64,000 nt of DNA from Lethocerus indicus. Taxonomy: Eukaryota; Arthropoda; Insecta; Hemiptera; Belostomatidae. The stretch is from the NCBI GenBank assembly GCA_019843655.1, contig JACDQD010000104.1, positions 3,534,001 to 3,598,000 of the forward strand. Reading direction: 5' to 3'. Position numbers and translations under genes: made by a program. The stretch's first letter is position 1; every line of letters begins with the position of its first letter. A model generated the notes under the pieces. The model saw only the letters and a list, made by a program, of their open reading frames with translations. It did not search any database and was not told where the DNA came from. Positions 1-12,242 of the stretch are shown here, piece by piece.

Positions 1-317
1 AATTTGTTCTTTATCTAAGTGCAACTCATATAATGTCAATGAATTGTTAAAAATATAGCTCAAAAACACAACACTCAAAACTTATTTTCACCATCACATT
101 ACTAACTTGAATATTTCAAGCAACACAAGTACAAAGCACACCTACATGGTGCATTTTCATTATTTCATTCCCTCCACTAAATACTCCCTATTTCTAGCCT
201 AAATCAGGCCAGGTGCATCAACTACAAATCATTTAAATTATTGTAAATTATTATTATTATTGTAAATAAACGAGACAAACACAGTATAAGTTACTCACAT
301 ACTACTTATGAACTTAC
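1..317 (-). other. Start of intron 1 of the POLR1F-like gene
   Basis: AT-rich sequence following the donor at 317-312. I see no coding signal or repeat in it beyond a short ATT-rich run near 240-265. Confidence 0.5.
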
Positions 318-502
318 TCTGGGTCATATGTCGTCACTTTGGCCTGTAGTAGTTCTCTGATAGAATCTTTGATGTTGGTCAAGTGCATTGGCGAAATAGT
401 CAGAATCCTGCTGAAACCGGGACATAGAGTCACACATGATTCTTTGGAGTTTAGCAGATCGTTCAGACGTTTGAGATCGAAAGTCACATGAGTCTTCACC
501 AT
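318..502 (-). CDS. POLR1F: First coding exon of an RPA43-like RNA polymerase I subunit (partial)
   Basis: RPA43 (POLR1F) is a stalk subunit of RNA polymerase I, acting in the nucleolus in rRNA synthesis. From the ATG at 502-500, which has a purine-rich Kozak-like context, the exon reads MVKTHVTFDLKRLNDLLNS, then a stretch with SC, ISPMHL and IRELLQAKV. From memory, human POLR1F has the same pattern: LVNSRYSC, IALSPRYL, then IREQLDAEL. The frame stays open upstream to about 646, so an earlier start is possible, but the similarity begins just after this ATG. The exon ends at 318 before a strong donor, GTAAGT at 317-312, in phase 2; the rest of the gene lies left of the window. The plus-strand COMMD9-like gene is its divergent neighbour. 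Identification rests on about 50 recalled residues, so it is probable rather than certain. Confidence 0.6.
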
Positions 503-772
503 TTTTGACGTTGGAAAGTAGCCAGTCGAACGAATTGCACTCAGTTTACATCGCACTACGATACCACGATGTTTCCACCTCGGGAGGTTTTGTTTATAAG
601 TAGCTGGGGAAGAAGGTGCCAACATTTGATTCAAAAATTGTCCCAACGTTTTCGTTAAAAGAAATAAAACGATAAAACTGTCGTTTACTCGGTCATATTG
701 TGTTTATTTTTATAAAACAAAAGCCAACTTTTGTGGATATGAAACTTTTATAAATAGGTTTTTTTTTCTCAG
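503..772. promoter_or_regulatory. Short spacer between divergent genes
   Basis: Only 270 bp separate the POLR1F-like ATG (minus) from the first plausible exon of the COMMD9-like gene (plus), an arrangement typical of a shared promoter. I see no clear TATA box or initiator. The T-rich run ending in CAG at 772 looks like a splice acceptor instead, which would put the plus-strand start further upstream. Promoter function is inferred from position only. Confidence 0.3.
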
Positions 773-823
773 ACGTTGGTAGCTCTCCGGAGTGAAACCT
801 ACCTCGCCAGTTCCTCTGAGCAG
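773..823 (+). CDS. Candidate internal exon of the COMMD9-like gene
   Basis: A 51-nt open segment lies between a strong acceptor (a long T run and CAG ending at 772) and a possible donor GTCTGT at 824. Only the frame starting at 773 is open. It reads TLVALRSETYLASSSEQ, resembling the human COMMD9 segment around TRLVAFRDLSSAE recalled from memory. It starts and ends in phase 0, so it could be spliced to an exon starting at 954, the only nearby AG in the right phase. The acceptor implies an upstream exon, not identified here. A short match and a weak donor keep confidence low. Confidence 0.35.
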
Positions 824-953
824 GTCTGTACTCGTTCACCTTCAAACCAATTGCGATGCACTCTGTTATAACTTTCCTGCTGTAATTGTGGGTTTTTCCA
901 GGAATAGTTCTTTTTCAGTACTCACCCATTCCACACGCACTTTTGATTCAAAG

Positions 954-1106
954 GACTCCTTAGGAGAATTCATCAGAATGGACGATCTCCTATCAGATCA
1001 ATACGTCGGACCGCCGAGACTCTTGGGGTTCTCTCTGGAGACCCCGGATTGCGGCGATGAGTCGGGCGAGAAGAACAAGAATTCGTCCTGCGTCTTGAGC
1101 GTCGAG
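954..1106 (+). CDS. COMMD9: COMMD9-like exon, first half of the COMM domain
   Basis: COMMD proteins form the Commander complex, which works with retromer-like machinery in endosomal recycling of membrane proteins. The exon contains MDDLLSDQYVGPPRLLGF, then a polar stretch and NSSCVLSVE, matching the start of the COMM domain of COMMD9 (human has NQISLPRLVDLDW at this place, from memory). It ends at 1106 in phase 0 before the donor GTATTC. The 5' boundary is uncertain: an AG at 953 gives the right phase, or translation could begin at the ATG at 978. If 978 is the true start, the product would be COMM-only and about 91 residues, like COMMD6 in organisation. Confidence 0.6.
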
Positions 1107-1218
1107 GTATTCTTCAACAATGCCTTATTTTGAGTGCCTATGCGCCTGAAAATCAAAGCCGGCAAAGTGTGGTTTTGGCGCCCTCCTTACAATTTTGAAG
1201 ATTATCGGAATACAATTT

Positions 1219-1506
1219 TCAATTTGGGCTGACTTGTATCTGAGGGTGATATTCAGCTCGTAGAATTTTACATGTTACAATGTCACTCCTACCATTTATT
1301 GGGTATACAATTATCTGTTTTGAAACGTGCCTCTTAATGGCCATCCATTTAATGGAAAAATCTCTGCAAAACTTTTGATGCCCCTCCATAAATCCTCTGG
1401 TCGGGTCAGCATATTGCAGGTGATGATCATATTCAACCAAAGATTGAAGTATTATGCCCCAAAAATCATCCAATATACGAGAATTATTAAATTGTTGGAA
1501 ATACAT
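1219..1506 (-). other. Unrecognised 95-residue open frame in the COMMD9-like intron
   Basis: An ATG-started frame on the strand opposite the COMMD9-like gene, reading MYFQQFNNSRILDDFWG and containing QYADPTRGFMEGHQKF. Amino-acid use is balanced, with no low-complexity bias, and unlike the surrounding AT-rich intron it contains runs of GC-bearing codons. I recognise no family, and there is no obvious polyadenylation signal or splice site. It could be a fragment of a mobile element, a relic, or chance. Confidence 0.2.
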
Positions 1507-2559
1507 TTCTTTTTATCTTGCTTTGATATTTTTTTATTATTACATTAAAATATTATATTTAATGATTTTTAATTTTATTAAAATTTTTTTTTTTAATTTT
1601 CTCCAAGTATTAAGGAGGTATGTAATCTACATGAACACCTTGTTAATGTGTCTTCATCATTTACATTCCATGTCATTACTAGTGTTGTTAAATAGCTTGA
1701 GTAGGTAGAACATCTGATATTTACACTAAATACAGTGTAAAAGGGTACAAACAATATAATTGCATTGCACATGTTTTATTCTGAGCTGATTAGTAAAAAT
1801 AGTGACACAATAAAAAAATATTTTAACAAAACATGGTCTAATCAAATTATATTTTTCTTGCATATTATGTTGTATATTATATTATGGATTACGTTTTATT
1901 GTGACCTTAGTCCAAAAAGTATATAAAATGTATTTTATTCCTAAAGGGAGGAGCCTTATTTATAATAGTTATAATAATAGCTATAATTTTTTACAAATAT
2001 TTGTTTTTAAGTGTTAAAAATGAAAACTCTACATATTTCTATGTGCATTATATAGCCCTACAGTGAACACATTTATTTGGGAGAAGTTTAAATATATATT
2101 AATCTTGGGGAAGTAATTTATATTGTAATGTCAAGGCTTGTGAATTATTGATTATTCTAATGAAGTACAGCTCACATAGAAATAATTGAATGTCAGTGAG
2201 GCCATTTTTAAGATAAAGCGTATAATATTTCTTTTGAATTGTAATTTCTTCTGGTTAATTCTTATATGTCTTTTATAAATTATTTATTATATACTATTTA
2301 TTTCATACTGGAGCCTCTCATGAAGATTATCTAATGTCATAATAAATTGGTTCTATTTATATTTTATGTATGTAAATAAACCTTTCTTATTGAGGCCTAA
2401 GAAGCATTTGCCTATGGGCAAGTCTTGTAATATAAATAAAAAAAGTTATACTGGAGTAGTAAATACTGCATTCATTATGGGGAGCTCCACTATACTGTAA
2501 TTGTTCCAGTGTTTTTATCAATGAACTTTGATTTTGGAATAATTATTTTTATGTTTCAG

Positions 2560-2706
2560 CTTGAAGATAAACTGTTTTTCTCAGGATGCTCAAAGAGTAC
2601 CGTGAAACTTGAACTCCAGCCAGCTACAATGGATACAGTTTTGGATGGACTGTATAGAATTAAAAACCAACTTTCGGTTTTGGAAACAAACAACCCAAAT
2701 GTGTGA
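2560..2706 (+). CDS. COMMD9: COMMD9-like last exon, C-terminal half of the COMM domain
   Basis: The acceptor TTTCAG ends at 2559 and the 49-codon exon ends with TGA at 2704-2706. It reads LEDKLFF, then VKLELQPATMDTVLDGLYR and IKNQLSVLE. This matches the COMMD9 signature VELSKETLDTMLDGLGR followed by IRDQLSAV, recalled from the human protein, so assignment to COMMD9 within the COMM family is fairly firm. It joins the exon ending at 1106 in phase 0 across an intron of 1453 nt. Confidence 0.75.
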   Translation, partial: LEDKLFFSGCSKSTVKLELQPATMDTVLDGLYRIKNQLSVLETNNPNV

Positions 2707-3060
2707 TTTAGCCTTGAATTGTGTACATATTTGTTTATTGTTCTTAATGACTATTTGCAACAAGTTTTGAATGCTATTTTATGTTGCCAAAATTAAAGGA
2801 AGATGCCTTTGAAATTAAACTATATTTGTGATAAGAGAAACCAATTTTGCAAACAACTTAGGATTTTGAAGACTGTTATGCCCAATGCTCATTTAGCATA
2901 CAGTAGATTGTTGGCTTTATTGTAGATTTAAAAATTTTAGATCATGAATTAATCTGACTCTACCTTTTGTGAGCAGCATATTTTTTACATGATTATGATT
3001 TATTAGTCTAATATGTATAAATAGACAATATTTGCAAATAAATAAATAAACTTAATTTAA
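2707..3060 (+). terminator. 3' UTR and polyadenylation signals of the COMMD9-like gene
   Basis: AT-rich sequence after the stop codon. Three overlapping AATAAA hexamers lie at 3037-3050, followed closely by a GT-rich stretch (TTTGTGTACATCTTGT), a normal arrangement for cleavage and polyadenylation about 350 nt after the stop. Confidence 0.6.
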
Positions 3061-3659
3061 TTTGTGTACATCTTGTTAGTAGGTAGAAACATTCCTTTTG
3101 TTAATTATGTTAGAATATTGTTTTTAATACAGTGTAATACTTGTTTCATTCTTGAAACAAATGTTCACTGATGATTCTTTAAGATTTTAAAATATTCAGT
3201 GATATTGTACAAAATTATGTTAGCAATTAGATTTATATCTCACAAATTTCTTCCTCTTGATACCAAAATTCTTTTTAGGATTCCAATTTTTGCGGGATGC
3301 GATTTTTAGGGATAAAAAGGGTAAAAATGAACAAATTAATTCGCCATGAAATGGTGTAATAGTTTTGGTTTTCATGATATGCATATTTTAAACTTTTAAT
3401 CTAAACTATTACTTATTTAGAAGACGTTATACAGAATTTTTCTTTACACTAACCCAATCCTAGCTTATATTTTTTAATAAATATTAGTCCAGACTATGTA
3501 TTACACAAGATATAAATAAAAAAATATAATAATTTTAGCAGCATTTATTATTTGCCTTAACTATTTTTAATCAGAACTGTGAAACAGTTGGTATTGTAGT
3601 ATTCTATATTACACAGTAGTCTTTTCAGACAAAGCTAAGAGTTGAGCACCTAAGTCATC

Positions 3660-3870
3660 TCAAGTGATATTGACAGTGCAAACAGGATGTCCCAAAACCA
3701 TCCATAGTAACTAACAGCGCTACTAAAGATGGCGAGGAGCCGAAACCAGCCTAGCAAAAGACCAAACCAGTGAGAGGAGACAGAAGAACACGAAATTTAC
3801 GGTATTACAACCCCCTACAGATCACAAACAGGTATTCCAAAGCTAAACTGTTGCAAGAATATGTCATTGT
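3660..3870 (+). repeat. Dispersed element with a decayed hammerhead-like motif (copy A)
   Basis: About 200 bp align by eye with the minus strand of 53190-53400. Shared blocks include GGATG followed by CCCCAAAA-type sequence, CTAACA, the motif itself, GCAAAAGACCAAACCAG, GAGAGGAGACAGAA and ACAGGTATTC. The hammerhead-like part is 3719-3755: flanking GCTA/TAGC pair, core CTAAAGA in place of CTGAAGA, stem II GGC-GCC with loop GAGGA, then GAAAC. The cleavage-site triplet is altered too (AGC instead of GTC). With those two changes this copy should not cleave. Confidence 0.55.
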
Positions 3871-6800
3871 CTAATTTCTAATTCTTCAAGCTAATTTCTA
3901 CAACCCTTTAAAACGTAACACACAGAAAAAATGAAATCATAGACAAAAAAATAGCTTGTTCTCACAGTGCTAACAGTCAGTCTTAAATAGCCAATAAACG
4001 ATAAAGGAAATATTTGATTACGTTGGTACTCTGATAAGCTAATTGGAAGGAATATACTGGTGCTACTGCCCCTTGGTGGCAAATTCAGTTGTGACAAAAC
4101 TTGTAATAAACGTATAATCATATAAATTCAAAATTCCGGTTTTGGAAGCCTGAATATGTGCACCTGTTTTGTGTCATATATAAACATAATATTCCGTTAA
4201 TTTATTGAAATAAATATTATTCCAAATTTGAAGCTGGAATTGAATGGGAGATAGATAAAACAGGATCTAAACCTTTTAACCTGTTGAGATTCTGTAATTG
4301 ACTGAAAATTTGAAATTGTATATTGTATGAGTTTAAATTAAACACAGACATGGTTGCTTGAAGATTTATTTGTTCAATGAGCTTAGTTTATTTTGTGAAT
4401 GTGGGTTATTTTGTCAATAGAAATTGTTGGTGTTAATTGTGCTATGAAATTTATAACCTAATTTTTGTTCGGGTATCAGTTATAACATTACTTTTGATAG
4501 ATTAAATGCTGAATTTCTTTTGAGAGGTCAATGAGACCTCACAAGCAGTCAATGAGAACTCACAAGAAATCAATTATCCAACAATGGAAACATCCTAATG
4601 TTATTATTATATACATTACTCTTAAATGTTTGTTTCAGAGAAAACTAGCTTTTATGTATAAATATAGTCAATCATCTAGCATTAAATATTCTGTAATAAA
4701 TTTCAATATACAGAGTTCCCATTCTATATGATACCAGCAGTTATAGAGCTTGATTTTGAATTTTTAGATCCAGTATTTTATAGTTCTAGATTTAAACAAT
4801 TTAAGTAATGCCATAGTGTATTTTTAATTGCATATATTGTTTAATAATAAAATGGTTTAGGATGTATTTTTAGTAGGTATTTCATTGTGGTATGTAAATT
4901 GTATAGTATATTTATTGTAACTATTTGTAAGGTGTATTATGCCACTTTATTTCCTTGAGATTAGATTTTTTTAGAATTATTAGTAAGAATACTTTTATTA
5001 GGAATATTACTTACCATATTTAGATATATTTATAAAAGGGACAAGGGTAAATATCTCGGAAGTAAAATAAATTTTTGTTGTCTGAAATTTATTTTCTAAG
5101 TAGTAAACTGCACACAGAATTTTGTATTATGCAACATACAATTTGAATAAGTCACTTATTTGTAATTTATGTTTGTAATTTACAAATTAAGTATTTAAGC
5201 TGAATATAAAAAGGAATACTGACAAAATATTACAGTTTAAATTCTTGATTTGTGAAGCTTTAGAACTCTGTACCTCTCCCTCTCTCTCATTCTGCAATTT
5301 CTTCTCCCACTGAGTCAAACCTGGAAAAATGTTCTGGTTGTCTCAATAAAAGAATAATACTAATTCTGACCCTTCTGAGCAATGCTTTATTTGTTCAATG
5401 ATGCATTTATTTTTTAAACGTAGGTGAATATATTGAACTGACAACTTTATATTTCCTGATCCCTTAGTGATGTTTCCCCTGTAATTGCTTTAAAATTATT
5501 GAATTTATTTTAGTCCTGATTTTTCAACATTTTATTATTTGCTGACCATGTGTGGGGGTGATGAGTGATTACATCATATTTTAATTAGGAAATAAGATAT
5601 CAGAACCAAGAAATTAATGATGATATTAGTTTTTAATTAAATCTCAGAGATTACCTTTTAGTATACACAATCATAAAATCAAAGTTATGTATATAATTAA
5701 AATTGATATGACTTAATTTTTATTTTTCTCAAGTTGGAAATATGGCTATTACCTTAGTTGTACTCCAAAATCCATAATCTGCTTCATATAATCATAAATA
5801 TTCTGATGTGACTTGTATGCATTAGTTTCAAATAAATTCAAGTTGGAGTTATGATTCATTTTCTAACCATTTGGAGTCCATTTATTTGCTTCAATATGTG
5901 GGCACATTTGTTACTTACTAATCCATTCAAAAAGCTGGAAAATGAAATATTTTAATTACTAATTATGAGTTCTTAAAATTATTAAAAGAAGGATATTATT
6001 TGGCATTTCTTACTGGTATTAGTAAGGAGTATACATGTTAATACAAAATAAAAACACCCAGCATTCTTTTCATTTTTGGTGCATAGAATTAATTTTTTAT
6101 TGCATTTGGCTAGCTACTGAGGATTTGTTTTTGAGTGGTACAAATGTAACATTTTACCAAATTGTCATATAAAAATCTGAATTTTTCAAGATATTTCTAG
6201 AAGGAACAATACCTAAAATAAAAAAAGAAAATGTTTATTCTAAGATGTACAAACAATCCAATTTGTCAATAATAGAATATTTTTCACAGAGCACGCAGTT
6301 TATATAAACGCATAAATGACATTTTCAACAGAAAATGTTTCTGGGCATTTTCATAAATTATTATATTCTGAGTCATTGCTTATCATGAAACACCGGGTGC
6401 TATAACCTTTAGCATAATTGAATAATTTTAAGTTATTTAGCGACAAATTTCAGCAATCTAATTCTAATAATGATGAATTGTCATGATGGCAAGTAAAAAA
6501 TGAAGAAATGCAGAAAACTGATGTTGTGGGTTGTTGAAAATTATTTATTTTCTAAGGACAGATACTGGACATTATCTTTTGTACTTCTAGCTTTTGCACA
6601 GCAAAATAATGAGCAAATTGTAGTTATGCCAATTTGAAATAGTGTTTTTAAACCATGCACAAATTTATTTTCTAATTGGCACTTCTCTTTCCTGTTTCAC
6701 CCCTGTTATGTGCATTGGACTGTGCAGTACACGATGATTTACATGATTTCATGAACAATGCATTTAATAAGTCCACTTTGATTTCCTTTTCTTGCATCTT

Positions 6801-9797
6801 CCAAGTGCAAAACAAGGATCTCATGGGCCTTTTCATAATGTTCGAAGTTGTGAAACAGCCACCCCTGCAGATGCTATCCTGAAAAAATTGATATTTTCAA
6901 ATAATTTTAATGATAAAAGAGTAAGAAAATTTCGGGAAAATAAACCAATCTTTTGTCATGACTCAACTGTTCTCTTCATATTCAATGGTCAACAATGAAC
7001 ATAGTCAGGTGTAAAACAAACAATGGTGTCATATTTACATTGTTGTATATACAGTACAAGAGGCTGTAAATATAATAATATCTTAAGTATAATTCTTTTT
7101 TGAAAATTATCACTGTTATTCCTTATGTTTTAGATTTGAGTGATACCATTTAATTGACTTAATTGTAATAACATGAAATCAATTTCTGAATAATCCTAAA
7201 CATATAAAAAATATATATTCATCAGGTCATTTGTTTTCATAATTATACTTGGTGATGTTAATAAGACTGAGTCATTTATGTTGAAATAAATAATCCACAA
7301 AATTCTTTCAAGTAGTAATGTCCATTATATTTAGGCAATGAATGCAAGGAAATAACATTCATTAGTGTTCAAAGATGAACTGCATTGGCAATGATACAAA
7401 TGACCTAAACAATAATCAAACAAGTTTAGGAAGTAAAATCTCAAACTACAGTTTGGAGCACAAACATCAAAGCCAATTCCAATAAAACATTATTGACATC
7501 ACCAATACAATTGTACATAACATAATAGAATAAATTACTCCATAACTTAGGATGTGGAAAAACTTGTTAGTTAGTTCTTTGATATTAGAAACAATTATAC
7601 GGTTTCATCAGGGAAAATAACAAGATATATAATCAACAAACAATAATTTAGTAATATATAAACCTATATACTAAAACTTGGGCTTACACAATATACAATA
7701 TTCATTAGAGCCAGCATTTTAATATTCTTGGCAGCCAATATATATAACGTAATATTACTTTCACATCCCTTTTTATTGCTCTGACATCGCACAACCAATC
7801 TAATAGGTAACATATATTCGAATATTGTCTATTAAACTTATTCAGCATCTTAAAGATGGGTGACAACACACAAGAACAATGCACAACAATATTATTTGAT
7901 ATGTGTTGTAATATTGTATATTAAAATTATTTTAGAAATAATTTCTAAATGCGTATACGTACAATTTGCAATGCTATTCTTATAACAAATGGAAAGATAT
8001 AAAATTTTGAATGATATGTTGCCATTAAAAACAGTGCAGCTTAAAGTATATAATATATTAAATAAGGAGACATTTAACTATAATGAATTACATTCAAAAA
8101 CAGCAACATCCAAATGTTTCAGACATTTAGTTCAGTTAGTATTTAATGGTGTTCATTCTCACTTAGACATATAGCACTTATGAATAATCTTTACTTCTGT
8201 TAACACTTAGATCATAGGCAACTAGATTGATTAAATGAACTAAATTATTAATATTTAAACTTGAACACTGATGTAATATTTATTGCAAAAGAGACGATAT
8301 TATTGTAACAAAGAAGGATTATTTGAGTGAAAGTTTTATTTACTCAACTCCTCAGTAATAAATCAGTATTAGATCAATAATAAATGGAAATATTACAAAC
8401 ACTTTTTAAACACGTTGATCTGAGAGAAAAATTTATAATAAATTTGATTTAAAATTTGTAGCTTTGGAGAAAACTTTAAAGTGGTGTAATGTGTGTTGGA
8501 AGCTTTAATTAGTAATTTCAAACAATAGAACAGGTCATTATAAATGACTGTTTCGTGGTAAATAATTTATATATTTAAATATTTCCTGAAACTTGAATAT
8601 AAACTACCACTTACTTATTTTTACATATATAAAAACACAATATTCTCAATTGCCACCCATCTTTTGCTTAAAACAATAGATATTCTGGTAATACATTACA
8701 CGACAATGAAATGATGATGCCTCTTACTTGTACCTAACAATGTAACTTGACAAATGCAGTCCCCTCACATCCAATTGTAGAATGGATCGGTTTCAATAAT
8801 TTAATTATATTAATACGTCCTTTTGTATTTTTAAAAGTAAGTTAATGGAAAAACTTAAATTATTAAATATACTAAAGCCGTAGCATATAATATTCTGTAA
8901 GCCTTACTAATCTGACCTCCTACCAAATGATCATACCTTTGTACAGTAGCCTATAAACACATTTTCGTCGTTAAAAAACACAATTTTATGTACATAACAA
9001 TCTAGGAATGTTTGCATAATTATATAATAATTATTAATGTTTATATAAATAAGAACGTCTACAATTACTGGTAACTTGTGATGTAAACATTTCTAATGTA
9101 TACCTGTTTGAAGCAGAGGACGAATGGAGTAGAACGCCTTACCATTGCCATCGCCCCTATAATTTTACTATAGAAAATGAGGTTATATCATATATTTTAA
9201 CTCTAGTGTATTCAATTAGTTAATGACGTGGCACTTTTCCTATCAAGAGAGAGTAACCCTTTTCTACGTAACAATCTTGCTTTGTGGTTATCCCGTACTA
9301 GTAGTTTCTACTATAATGCATTATTATAAAATTGATTATGAAAGAAAAATTTCTAACATACTTATCTGCAGGGTTAAGACAAATTTACATGAATATATGT
9401 TATATATTGCTGAATAACTACAAATACTATAGCAGCACCATTGGCATTAATGTTTGACACCATCAAATTTTCTATAGCAAATTCAGTTGCACACCTCTCA
9501 ACCCACAGCACATTGCACACACTTTTATATAAAATTGTACTTATTGAGTTTAGTTTAGTTTAGTATTTATTATCCTCTTTAATAAACTGAAATACCGCAT
9601 AAAAATATACGAATTGAATGCGTCGTACATATTTTATAAATCTCTGGTGAAATCTTAAATTTATTTTCATTATTTTTCTTAATAAAGCATTATTCATCGT
9701 AATAAGAAAGCATTATTATATATAGGCACATAATGACAATTGTTTGACTGGACAGTATGTCATAATTTAATATAACCCTGATGAGCTATGTATGAGT

Positions 9798-9893
9798 AGA
9801 TTAGAATAGAATAGAATAGATAAGTGCATTGAGAGGCGATTCGATTCAGGTGTAAAAGAAGAAGAAGGAGGAGGAAGAGGAGGAGGAGGATGT
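9798..9893. repeat. GAATA and GAA/GGA simple repeats
   Basis: A short AGAATAGAATAGAAT-type repeat followed, after about 40 bp, by a purine run of GAAGAAGAAGGAGGAGGA type. It has no coding meaning; the plus strand is purine-rich. Confidence 0.7.
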
Positions 9894-12211
9894 TGTGGCG
9901 AGAAGGAAGACGGCTAATAAAGTGCAATGTGCTGTCTTCATGCCGCAACTCCACGCTTGCTAGAGGTACTCTCTAATGAACAAGGAATTATCACCACATC
10001 GCACGGTGAGACCCTTTTTCAACTATGCGTAAAAGCTATTTAATCCCTACAATTCTTAAACTTTTTCTTTGTTTTTAAGCTTTCGCACAGCCCAAATATA
10101 AATACAAGCACTTAAAACAGTGCTTAAAATATAGGATTTCGTAATAATATTTACTTATACTTTTATTTTTTACATTAAGACGTTTTAATTCAACGATAAT
10201 AATTGATGTCGAGGATATAAATAATTCATGTATCGGCTAAATTTGTTCTGCGGTGTTTGAGTGTACAGAGTGATGAATGAGCTGGCTAATGACATTCGTA
10301 CATTTACCTTCGTACATTCGTTTCGAAAGTACGCGTACCTGTATAAAATGGACGATAGATTGGTAATGAAACTTGAACAAAATTAGGGTTTAAAGAGGTT
10401 GGGCTCATGCATACAATGGCAGGAATTGGTCATTTCTCACACACTTGGAATGGGAAAACTCCATCAAGCAATCAATATTTAACTTCGTAAGCAAAAAATA
10501 AACCAGATTGTATAAGGACTGTTATACACATCATTACTGCTTTTATTCCATCCAAAAAGCTTACAACTACAAGGTCAGGCGGGCATTGAATGCTATTAAA
10601 AATGGCCTCCATATTTTCAAAAAAACGAATTTCAAAAGTTCTAGATAAATCTTTCTTCGACAAATATTGCACTTGCTTTTGGGGATTACATTTGCTTTAA
10701 TTTTGATTAAAAATTGTTTATAATTTTATTAGCAATACTGAATGATGATATTAAATCTTTCAATTATCGAACAAATATATATTTAGATGTTACAATTTCT
10801 TAAAAATTATTTATATTTATACTTTGGATATTAGAAAACTGTAAATAAACATTAACTTTAATCTAATTGAGCAGATGAGTAGCATAATAACAAAAGCTTG
10901 AATAACAGTCCTTATTTATATATTCTATGTTAATAACCTGTAATACCTATGGACTGAATGTATTGGAGAGTAACATTAGTATAAAAATGTAACATTTTTT
11001 GTATTTTTTAGTTTTAAAGATTAACAATAATAAAGATAATACTTAGTAGTTATTTACAGTTATCAATTTTTCACTTTTTGAATTCAAATAGGAAAATTCT
11101 GTTATATACTCCCTGACCTAATAAATGACTATTTCTAGTGATTTCAGAAAAATGTTATCTGTTCTAGTTAAAGAATGTTTTACATATTATTATTCTAGTC
11201 TCCTATCCATAGAAGCGTTCCACCACAAATCCATGGCATAGCCATGCTTGATCTTTTAGGAAATAAATTTGAAAAAATTTTCACTCTAATAATGTGACGA
11301 CATTCTAGTTACATATTCTACTTTGGCCTATGTGCTTTTTGCGTATAATATTGTTTAAATTGATCAGTGTGTAAATATTGTTCTATTTACACCATGGACT
11401 TAATGGTGGTCTCCTAAAGATTATTAGGAGTATTATGGCAGTCTAAAAGCCAAAGGGATCTATGCTGATCATTATTATAGTAGTAATTATCTCACACTAC
11501 TGATTGTTATATCTCACGGCTATTATGCGCCAGTGATAACAATAATAATTATATTGCATTAATAACCTTCCTTGAATTCTTAAGATTTAGCTACTCTGTT
11601 ATTAAATACTCTAATAGCCTGCATAGGAGTTTTATTTATGTGTGGTGTATCTTTTTAAATTGTTTCACGGAAAAGCAGATATAATTACCTAGTTAACAGA
11701 TATATTTTTAAGTTAAGAAAGTAGATAAAAGAAGAAGAAGGATGTAAGCTTAATTAGGTTCACAACACATTGTTTTATCAATAGATCGAACGGACTACCA
11801 CGTTTATTTAAACCAATTATGTATCATAATGTATATTATAAAAGATATATTCCTCGCAATCGTTTATTACAAACGATATATCTATTTATAACACACATTA
11901 CACATTCATGCTTACTCATCCACTCATAATTCATTTATGCTGCAATTACATAATTGGTCAATGAATACTGTTCATCACTGCGTATTAATAAAAATATATA
12001 GCCCTCTCTAGTCACAAAGCTTCCAAATAAAACATAATGGCTGCCAAATAGTGGACAATACTTTTTCTTATTGCGTAATATATGCGAAACACTATTGCCA
12101 AAATCACCTGAATAACATTTGCAACTTATAATGTCAGTTATATTTTAGGATGCGACAGCTAATAAACGAATGGAAACAATTTACAGATCGAACGAATGAA
12201 AAAGGTTTCCT

Positions 12212-12242
12212 TAATATATATATATATATATATGTATATGTA
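12212..12242. repeat. (TA)n microsatellite
   Basis: About 30 bp of alternating T and A with one TG interruption. Confidence 0.85.
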
